The notes beneath the pieces are model-generated. The model had not been told where the DNA came from and ran no database searches. It saw only the letters and a list, made by a program, of their open reading frames with translations. The translations under genes were made by a program, and so were the position numbers. A stretch of DNA of 7,060 nucleotides. Source: Ohtaekwangia sp. (GTDB taxonomy: Bacteria > Bacteroidota > Bacteroidia > Cytophagales > Cyclobacteriaceae). The stretch is from the NCBI GenBank assembly GCA_021155195.1, contig JAJNPV010000043.1, positions 1 to 7,060 on the forward strand. The letters run 5' to 3'. Of the stretch, positions 1-5,155 are shown one piece after another (within the stretch, counting starts at the first letter, position 1; each line of letters begins with the position of its first letter).

Positions 1-200
1 TTAAGAAAGGAAGAGAATGAAAAGAAAGGTGTACGAAAGATTTTAATAGATAAGAACGACAAAACAACATCAAATAATAATAACAACAATAATAATCGAA
101 ATAATAATAATCGAAATAATATTGATAATAATATCCAAAATAATAAAAATCGAAATAATAATAATAATCGAAATAATAAAGATAATAATAATCAAACACC
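1..200 (+). repeat. Direct repeat, copy A (matches 6945-7060)
   Basis: Bases 1-200 correspond to 6945-7060 at the other end of the window. The two are identical except for G54 versus A (silent Lys codon), T70 versus A (Ser to Thr) and a net 84-bp length difference inside the AAT-rich tract. They are the same gag segment from two element copies 6,944 bp apart. Confidence 0.95.
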
Positions 201-471
201 TTTAAACAAACAAACAACCAACTGGCTCGTCCAAAACAACCGCTGTGCCTATTGTACCAAACCAACCAACGATCGCAACCAGCCACATAAATTCGAAGAG
301 TGCCGAGCCAAATATCCATTCTATCGTGCTAAAGAAGTTAGAGAATTACTACAAGCCAAGAAAGAAATACCTGCTCGTACTGTCTGGCCTGAAGATCCAC
401 AACGCCCCACCAATCCATCCAAAGATGCCGCTGCCCCCAATTTAAAAGGACAAGCGGGTCTCCATCTTTAA
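1..471 (+). CDS. gag: Gag polyprotein, C-terminal part (nucleocapsid region), 5'-partial
   Basis: This is the end of Gag from the upstream copy: 156 codons, open from base 1 to a TAA at 469-471. It begins with a basic Lys/Arg/Glu-rich helix, passes through an Asn/Arg-rich low-complexity tract (about residues 24-65), then a Cys/His cluster at 244-303 (C-x2-C-x10-H-x4-C). That cluster resembles the CCHC zinc knuckle of nucleocapsid proteins, but the usual x4 spacing before His is stretched to x10. A basic and Pro-rich tail follows. The frame is confirmed by the second copy at 6945-7060, which carries the same peptide in phase. Retroelement nucleocapsids bind and package genomic RNA; that role here is inferred. 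The last part overlaps the pol frame and contains the -1 frameshift site, so most ribosomes should stop at 471 and give Gag alone. Confidence 0.85.
   Translation, partial: LRKEENEKKGVRKILIDKNDKTTSNNNNNNNNRNNNNRNNIDNNIQNNKNRNNNNNRNNKDNNNQTPLNKQTTNWLVQNNRCAYCTKPTNDRNQPHKFEECRAKYPFYRAKEVRELLQAKKEIPARTVWPEDPQRPTNPSKDAAAPNLKGQAGLHL
71..196 (+). repeat. AAT/CGA low-complexity tract encoding Asn-rich linker
   Basis: This is an imperfect trinucleotide array of AAT codons interrupted by CGA, GAT, ATT and AAA. In the gag frame it encodes runs of Asn broken by Arg, Asp and Lys just before the zinc knuckle. The second copy lacks 84 bp (28 codons) of it, so length changes occur in whole codons, as expected from replication slippage under coding constraint. 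Confidence 0.9.
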
Positions 472-497
472 ATCAATCTCAACAAAGAAAGAGACCC
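441..497 (+). promoter_or_regulatory. Programmed -1 ribosomal frameshift signal (gag to pol)
   Basis: Gag (codons starting at 3n+1) and Pol (codons at 3n) overlap from 393 to 471, and moving from Gag to Pol needs a -1 shift. At 441-447 the heptamer T TTA AAA fits the X XXY YYZ slippery consensus exactly in the gag frame. After an 8-nt spacer, GGGTCTC (456-462) pairs perfectly with GAGACCC (491-497). The 28-nt loop can form an inner CTTT/AAAG pairing (466-469 with 484-487). Site, phase, spacing and stem all agree with retroviral-type -1 frameshifting. Predicted junction: Asn-Leu-Lys, then Arg in the pol frame at 447. Confidence 0.85.
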
Positions 498-3400
498 ACA
501 GAGCTTAACACTGAAATATCAAGTGATGTGGGAAATACCTTAATGCAGAAGATGGTCAACTCTGTTGACATAATAACCGCCAAATGCCAATCAGCCATCA
601 ATTTGGAGTTCCTCTTGAATAATAAGAAGCATGCCATTCAAACTTTGTTGGATACTGGTGCTGATGTCAACTGCATTACCTACAAATTAGCTAAGAAATT
701 AAACGTAACTATACACCCAATCGACCTAAATATTATGCCTGTTGGTGGTATCGCTCTCTCTTGCCGTGGTGCCTGTGAGATGACTATGTCCATATGTGGA
801 AAAGAAGTTACCTTGCAATTTGTAGTGCTCAATCAAATTGGGGAATACCAAATGATCCTTGGATTGCCTGCCTTTGAAATCTGTGAAATCGATTTGAAGT
901 TGCGCCATGGCCTCTGTTACCTATTGGATCAACAAATACCCTTGATTAAGAGTCTAAAAAGTCAGTGGTATACAGAAATTCGTTCAATCTCTCATATCAA
1001 ACTCGCTCCGCGAACCCAATTAGTCGTACCTGTTAATGCTATTATGCCTCCGAATGCACGTGCCACTAAAGTTTCTCCCTCCAAAGCCTTGCTCTGCTCG
1101 CCGCTTAGAATACCTAATGGAATTATTGGGGAGAAGAAGATCGACAGAATAATTATTGCAAATACTAGTAATGCATACATCGAAATGAAAGCAAATGCCT
1201 TGATTGCCTATGCTGCCCACTCAGTTCAGGAAGAGCCCTTTGTGGAATTATTTGGAACAGCTGCCAATTCTATCCCTGAACAGGACCCTCTGGATCCTAC
1301 CAAGCCTCTTGTAGATGATACTATCTACATGCCTACAGAAAGTGAATCTAGAAATGAATATGCCGATGAAGAATTCAAGAAAGAAGCTCACTCTCTCAGC
1401 AACAACTCTCTCTCAGAAGAAGAACAACAAACCTTACAAGCACTCCTTTTTCAATTCAAAAAGCTCTTTGCCTTCAATCCAAGATCGCCTGGAATCCAAA
1501 CAAAGACAAGATGCCAAGTGCCACTCAAAGACCCAAATTGTCATCCTTTGAGATCTCCAGCCTACAGAGTATCGCCTAAAGTGTTAGCCGAAATGAAGAA
1601 ACAAATTGAAGAGTTGCTTAATAATGGAATAATCAAGAAATCTACCTCCGCCTGGGCCTTTCCTGTGGTTATGGTGCCAAAACCAGATGGTACTATCAGA
1701 TTCTGTACTGATTTTTCCAAATTATCCTCCTTGGTCCACTACGATCCATATCCATTGCCACGAATTGATGACACCCTAGACAAGTTAGCTGGAGCAAAAT
1801 ATTTTACTACCTGTGATGCCGCTAGTGGATATTGGCAAATACCTATTGAAGAAGCCGACCAAGAGAAATTATCCTTTATCACGCCATTTGGAACCTATTC
1901 ATATTTAGTAATGCCTATGGGTTATTGCAACTCAAGTGGAATTTTCCAAAGAGCGATGAATGAAACTTTAGATCAATACCTTTTTTCTTGTTGCCTGGTC
2001 TACGTTGATGACTTGATAATATTCAGCTCTTCCTTCGAACAACACATGAAAGATCTTGAAAATGTGTTTATTCAGCTCAAGCTATTTGGATGGAAGCTAA
2101 AATTGTCAAAATGCAAATTCGCTCAAACTACCGTCGACTTTCTTGGCCACTCGATTTCACACAACAAGATTACAGTAAAGAAAGATAACCTGGATAAATT
2201 GCTCGCCATGAAGAAACCAACCAAAGTCAAAGAACTCCAAAGTTTTATGGGCCTAGCAAATTACTACAGAAAATTTATCCAAGGATTCAACTATATCATT
2301 GCCCCTCTACTACCTCTACTCAAGAAGAATCATACCTGGGAATGGAAGAAAGAGCACGATGAAGCCTTTGAAGCAGTGGTCTCCAAGCTAGCCAAGTATC
2401 CAATCCTCCGAATGCCTGACTTTAACAAGCCATTCGTGTTAAGGACAGACGCTTCTGACTTTGCCTTTGGAGCTGCCTTGGTCCAAGTCCACGATGGCCT
2501 AGAACATCCAATATCATTCCATTCTGGCTCCTTTAGCGAGGGACAAAGAAAAAACTGGCCCACCTGGAAACGAGAAGGATTTGCAGTTGTATCAGCAATC
2601 AAGCGTTGGCACCACTACCTAGCAGATGAGAAATTTACAGTAGTGACAGATCATGAAGCCCTCTTGACCATCCTAGATCCTTCAAAAGAGACAAAAGCTA
2701 TTATTAATAGATGGAGAATGTACCTGACGCAATTCAACTTCCATATTAAGCATCGCCCTGGCAATCTCTTGGTCCTAGAAGATTCCCTTTCAAGATCCCC
2801 TAGTCTCTTTACTATTTCCCTATCAGATATGCGACGAAGTCAAGCGCAAGATCCTTTGATAAGCCAAATTATCTCAGAAGTTAGTGGGAAGAAGGATATC
2901 GAAATAACAGAAGAAGTTGCCAGCCTACTCAAATTTACCTTCTCCAACTTCTTCATCCAAAATGAATGCCTCTACTTCCTCAATCAAAATGACAAGAATC
3001 AAAATAGAAGAAAGAAAAGATTGGCCTTACCTAGCTCCAAATTCTCAGAAGTCATTGCCCTTTACCACGACTCCGTCCTTGGTGGTCATCACTCTGCTGA
3101 TAGAACCTATGAAAAGTTAGCCAATGAATACTGGATGCCTAATTTATACAACAAAGTCAAAGAATATTGTGATAAGTGCCATACCTGCGATCAAAATCGA
3201 AGCTTCTTCAAATACAACTCCAACTTGATCCCTGTCGTTGCCTCAGAGCCTATGGAAATATTAGAATTAGATCATATTGGTCCCTTCAGAGAAGCCGACA
3301 CTAAAGAGAAAGAAAAATACGTACTTTCAGTAATTGACCTCTTTACCAAGAAGAGATGGTATCTCGCAGCAAAAAGTACCTCCGCAGAAGAAACTTATGA

Positions 3401-4565
3401 ATTGTTAGTCAAATACGTCATCTCGCCTTTTGGTCTACCTCAACATCTCTTTACCGACCGAGGTACTGCCTTCGACAACGCTCTCTCCTCCTCTTTCTCT
3501 CAACTAACTGGCATTCAACACTCCTTCGCCGTCCCTAACCCTCGACACGAATCCCTTGGTACTGTCGAAAGAAGTAACCGTACCTGCGAAGATATGCTCA
3601 GAAAATACATCAACCAAGTAAATCAACAAGATTGGACCAAATATCTTCCTTTTTTGGCCTTTGCTGAAAACCAAGCCATTTCCAGAGCCCATGGATTCCA
3701 ACCTGATCATTTGATGCTTGGAAGAGAACCTAGAAGATTAATAGATATTCAAGAAGTCAACAACAAAGAATCCCAATCAATCAACAACTATGAGCATGAA
3801 TTTACCAAAAACCTCAAAGCCGCCTGGAAGAAAGCCAATGAAGTCTTAGCTGAATACCAAGAGAAGATGATTGAAAAAAGAAAGAAAGAATTAGGAAAGA
3901 GAAAGCCTACCCTATTCAAGCCTGGAGATTTTGTCTGGTTGGATCGCCCTGAGAATGCCAATGTCAAAGACTTAGCCGCCAAGATGCAATCCAGAAGTGT
4001 TGGACCCTACAAGATTCTTGAAGTATCAGAAAATGAAAATATCAAATTAGAAATTACTCCAACACATACCGAAATTGTACGCCCATATCAGATCCGCAAA
4101 GCCAAAGACCAAGCCAAGGAACCAGATTCAAATAAGCTAATTGGGAAGTACACAGAAGTAATTGTACTCTCAACTCCGCCTTTGCCACCTACTTCCAAAG
4201 AAGAAATGGTCATACCTCCAAAGAATCTCAATGTAGAAACCATAGTTGGAAAGCGTATTGCTATATTCTGGCCCTCCGTGAAGAAATGGTATTATGGAAC
4301 CATCATTGGATACACTGCCACCAAAGCTGCTAACCTAATATATTACGATGAGCGTACACCTGATGCCCCTCCTCAAGAAGACTTTTATCAAGTGCCTCTC
4401 TTTCAAACAAAATCAAACAAGTCGAAGATAGAAACCTGGAAATTACTCTCTTCTTCAGAAACAAAGCAAGAGATACATGCCAAGAGGAGAAAGAAGCCAA
4501 CACAATCCTTGCCAGATGCCTCCTCAGAAATAGAGCTCGCCAAGACTTGTTTGGAATTCGTCTAA
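447..4565 (+). CDS. pol: Pol polyprotein: protease, reverse transcriptase, RNase H, integrase, Tudor-like domain
   Basis: The pol frame is open from 393 to the TAA at 4563-4565. I place its translated start at 447, after the -1 shift; an internal start (GTG at 528, ATG at 543) is possible but not needed. Counting 447 as residue 1 there are 1,372 residues. Protease has DTGA at 651-662 and the partner ILG motif at 855-863. Reverse transcriptase spans about 1510-2180, with motif A Asp at 1815 and YVDD at 2001-2012. RNase H keeps D-E-D-D at codons 2448, 2574, 2649 and 2781. Integrase has a zinc module (His 3066 and 3087; Cys 3168, 3177, 3186) and catalytic D-D-E at 3270, 3456 and 3567, followed by a GPY/F module (GPY at 4002-4010). 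A Tudor-like domain lies at about 4233-4400. No internal stop or frameshift is seen. The polyprotein would be cut by its own protease to make the cDNA synthesis and integration enzymes. Oddities: the second and third integrase acidic residues are 36 apart instead of the usual 35, and the RT motif after MPMGYCN reads SSG where APA-like residues are common. Confidence 0.95.
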   Translation, partial: RTSGSPSLNQSQQRKRPTELNTEISSDVGNTLMQKMVNSVDIITAKCQSAINLEFLLNNKKHAIQTLLDTGADVNCITYKLAKKLNVTIHPIDLNIMPVGGIALSCRGACEMTMSICGKEVTLQFVVLNQIGEYQMILGLPAFEICEIDLKLRHGLCYLLDQQIPLIKSLKSQWYTEIRSISHIKLAPRTQLVVPVNAIMPPNARATKVSPSKALLCSPLRIPNGIIGEKKIDRIIIANTSNAYIEMKANALIAYAAHSVQEEPFVELFGTAANSIPEQDPLDPTKPLVDDTIYMPTESESRNEYADEEFKKEAHSLSNNSLSEEEQQTLQALLFQFKKLFAFNPRSPGIQTKTRCQVPLKDPNCHPLRSPAYRVSPKVLAEMKKQIEELLNNGIIKKSTSAWAFPVVMVPKPDGTIRFCTDFSKLSSLVHYDPYPLPRIDDTLDKLAGAKYFTTCDAASGYWQIPIEEADQEKLSFITPFGTYSYLVMPMGYCNSSGIFQRAMNETLDQYLFSCCLVYVDDLIIFSSSFEQHMKDLENVFIQLKLFGWKLKLSKCKFAQTTVDFLGHSISHNKITVKKDNLDKLLAMKKPTKVKELQSFMGLANYYRKFIQGFNYIIAPLLPLLKKNHTWEWKKEHDEAFEAVVSKLAKYPILRMPDFNKPFVLRTDASDFAFGAALVQVHDGLEHPISFHSGSFSEGQRKNWPTWKREGFAVVSAIKRWHHYLADEKFTVVTDHEALLTILDPSKETKAIINRWRMYLTQFNFHIKHRPGNLLVLEDSLSRSPSLFTISLSDMRRSQAQDPLISQIISEVSGKKDIEITEEVASLLKFTFSNFFIQNECLYFLNQNDKNQNRRKKRLALPSSKFSEVIALYHDSVLGGHHSADRTYEKLANEYWMPNLYNKVKEYCDKCHTCDQNRSFFKYNSNLIPVVASEPMEILELDHIGPFREADTKEKEKYVLSVIDLFTKKRWYLAAKSTSAEETYELLVKYVISPFGLPQHLFTDRGTAFDNALSSSFSQLTGIQHSFAVPNPRHESLGTVERSNRTCEDMLRKYINQVNQQDWTKYLPFLAFAENQAISRAHGFQPDHLMLGREPRRLIDIQEVNNKESQSINNYEHEFTKNLKAAWKKANEVLAEYQEKMIEKRKKELGKRKPTLFKPGDFVWLDRPENANVKDLAAKMQSRSVGPYKILEVSENENIKLEITPTHTEIVRPYQIRKAKDQAKEPDSNKLIGKYTEVIVLSTPPLPPTSKEEMVIPPKNLNVETIVGKRIAIFWPSVKKWYYGTIIGYTATKAANLIYYDERTPDAPPQEDFYQVPLFQTKSNKSKIETWKLLSSSETKQEIHAKRRKKPTQSLPDASSEIELAKTCLEFV
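4233..4400 (+). other. Tudor-like domain at the C-terminus of Pol
   Basis: About residues 1263-1318 of Pol read as a Tudor-family barrel: VGKRIAIFWP, then KKWYYGTIIGY, then a short loop and LIYYDE. This matches the pattern of Pds5/ATX-type Tudor domains (G-x-x-V-x-V-x-W-P, W-Y-x-G-x-V, H-x-V-x-Y-D-D-G). It sits after the GPY/F module, where chromoviruses carry a chromodomain. By analogy it could read histone or protein methyl marks and steer integration. The fold call rests on motif pattern alone; an SH3-like barrel of another family is the main alternative. Confidence 0.6.
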
Positions 4566-4664
4566 AATGTATTAGTTCATGAATAGTTAAAATTCATCCT
4601 CCTTCTAAGAGAAGTCGAATTTTAAAGGGGGTGAGTTGAACAGTTACATACATTTTAGATGAGT
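4556..4664 (+). repeat. Nested inverted repeats spanning pol stop, polypurine tract and LTR start
   Basis: The outer arms 4556-4572 and 4648-4664 form 17 pairs in RNA, with a perfect 12-bp core (TCTAAAATGTAT with ATACATTTTAGA) and two G-U pairs. Inside, TTAAAATTC (4587-4595) pairs with GAATTTTAA (4617-4625), and inside that CTTCT (4602-4606) pairs with AGAAG (4610-4614) around a 3-base loop. The left outer arm includes the pol stop codon and the right outer arm lies in the LTR start. The polypurine tract follows the middle stem directly. Confidence 0.8.
4621..4631 (+). promoter_or_regulatory. Polypurine tract (plus-strand primer)
   Basis: TTTAAAGGGGG stands directly before a TG dinucleotide, about 55 bp past the pol stop. 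This is where LTR retrotransposons keep the RNase H-resistant purine run that primes plus-strand DNA synthesis. It fixes the 5' end of the LTR at about 4632. Confidence 0.8.
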
Positions 4665-4757
4665 CCCAAATAAATATCTAATCTTTATTCGATCCCAACC
4701 AACATTTGGAAACATGTTTGCCTGAATATTCCAACGAACTCAACAATGCTGAAATCA

Positions 4758-4796
4758 CATTGGTTACCTTATCCAATGCCAAGGATTTAAACCTTG
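4758..4796 (+). repeat. Two back-to-back short hairpins in U3
   Basis: CATTGG (4758-4763) pairs with CCAATG (4773-4778) over a 9-nt loop. One base later CAAGG (4780-4784) pairs with CCTTG (4792-4796) over a 7-nt loop. The role is unknown; they could be dyad protein-binding sites in the promoter. Confidence 0.5.
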
Positions 4797-4979
4797 TTCA
4801 ATCAAAGGTGTTCTCTTCGTATTGTCCTTCTACATAACGATAACCAACGCCTCAAGCCTCAAAATCAACCACACGTTTTTCAGACAAACATGTGCGATCA
4901 ACAATTTGCTAAGATATTGATATTTATTCATAACTGAGCTGTAGAAGAAACTTGATGAGTTTTCCAGGATATTTCTAAG

Positions 4980-4985
4980 CACGTG
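4980..4985 (+). promoter_or_regulatory. E-box CACGTG upstream of the TATA box
   Basis: A perfect palindromic CACGTG lies 9 bp upstream of the TATA box. This core is bound by bHLH factors of the Pho4/Cbf1/USF type in fungi and animals. Regulation of the element through it is inferred from position only. Confidence 0.4.
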
Positions 4986-4994
4986 AAATCCGCC

Positions 4995-5002
4995 TATAAA
5001 AG
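4995..5002 (+). promoter_or_regulatory. TATA box of the LTR promoter
   Basis: TATAAAAG is a strong TATA box match inside the LTR. It predicts a transcription start about 25-32 bp downstream, around 5020-5030, which would be the U3/R boundary and the 5' end of the genomic RNA. Confidence 0.75.
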
Positions 5003-5011
5003 GAAAGAGAA

Positions 5012-5038
5012 AATAAAAATTTGTAGAGTTTAAATAAA
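5012..5038 (+). terminator. Poly(A) signals (AATAAA at 5012-5017 and 5033-5038)
   Basis: Two AATAAA hexamers follow the TATA box. The second lies just after the predicted transcription start, so in the 3' LTR it could direct cleavage about 15-25 bp later and define the R/U5 boundary near 5055-5065. In AT-rich DNA such hexamers also arise by chance. Confidence 0.5.
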
Positions 5039-5140
5039 AAGGCTATTAAAGCTATTACTTTGTCAACTGTGTTGATACTCCCAATGTTTACGATACAAAC
5101 CTCGCTTGTTTGTATACTTCTCTGGACGCTCGGACGATCA

Positions 5141-5149
5141 GAAACTCTG
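5141..5149 (+). promoter_or_regulatory. Candidate primer-binding site (possible self-priming)
   Basis: No convincing tRNA-complementary PBS beginning TGG with a T-arm-like continuation was found after the LTR. AAACTCT at 5142-5148 is complementary to AGAGTTT at 5025-5031, which is where transcription should start 30 bp after the TATA box. It also sits one base after the proposed LTR end. Tf1-type elements prime from their own 5' RNA end in this way. The match is only 7 bp plus a G-U pair. Confidence 0.3.
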
Positions 5150-5155
5150 GACCAT

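Larger units (their letters stand above)
1..5140 (+). mobile_element. Ty3/gypsy LTR retrotransposon, upstream copy (5'-truncated by window)
   Basis: This stretch carries the gag C-terminus, the complete pol and one LTR-like region of an upstream copy. The Pol order protease, reverse transcriptase, RNase H, integrase defines Ty3/gypsy (Metaviridae); copia elements place integrase before reverse transcriptase. All visible catalytic residues are intact, so this copy's Pol could be active. No envelope gene lies between pol and the polypurine tract. The 3' limit is the putative LTR end (TCA at 5138-5140), which cannot be proved because no second LTR is in the window. Confidence 0.9.
4632..5140 (+). 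mobile_element. Putative LTR (U3-R-U5), shared by the two copies
   Basis: The 5' end (TGAGTTGA) is set by the preceding polypurine tract. The region has no long open frame and contains, in order, two small hairpins, an E-box, a TATA box and AATAAA signals, as expected of U3 then R. The 3' end is uncertain. I favour TCA at 5138-5140, which makes a 3-bp TGA/TCA terminal inverted repeat and gives about 509 bp. TCA at 5063-5065 is an alternative that would move the Gag start upstream. Only one copy is visible, so no direct-repeat comparison is possible. Confidence 0.6.

Noticed and set aside
71..196. CRISPR-like array of short repeats
   Set aside because: The periodicity is three bases and coding (Asn-rich), with no spacer structure, in a eukaryotic retroelement.
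245..445. Small plus-strand ORF of 66 codons overlapping gag
   Set aside because: It overlaps the true gag frame, which is confirmed by the second copy and by the zinc-knuckle pattern; the small ORF shows no domain.
4233..4400. Chromodomain at the Pol C-terminus
   Set aside because: The position is right, but the W-P / W-Y-x-G / Y-D pattern fits Tudor-type domains better than a chromodomain.
4780..4796. tRNA T-arm or B-box look-alike on the minus strand (5-bp stem, 7-nt loop)
   Set aside because: No matching acceptor stem, anticodon arm or A box was found around it; kept only as a hairpin.
5060..5083. Upstream non-ATG (TTG) extension of the Gag precursor
   Set aside because: TTG is an unlikely start in a eukaryote, and the stretch lies within the predicted R/U5 region.
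5123..5140. TGGACGCTCGG as a tRNA-type primer-binding site
   Set aside because: It begins with TGG, but the following bases do not continue into a T-arm complement such as GATTCGAAC.
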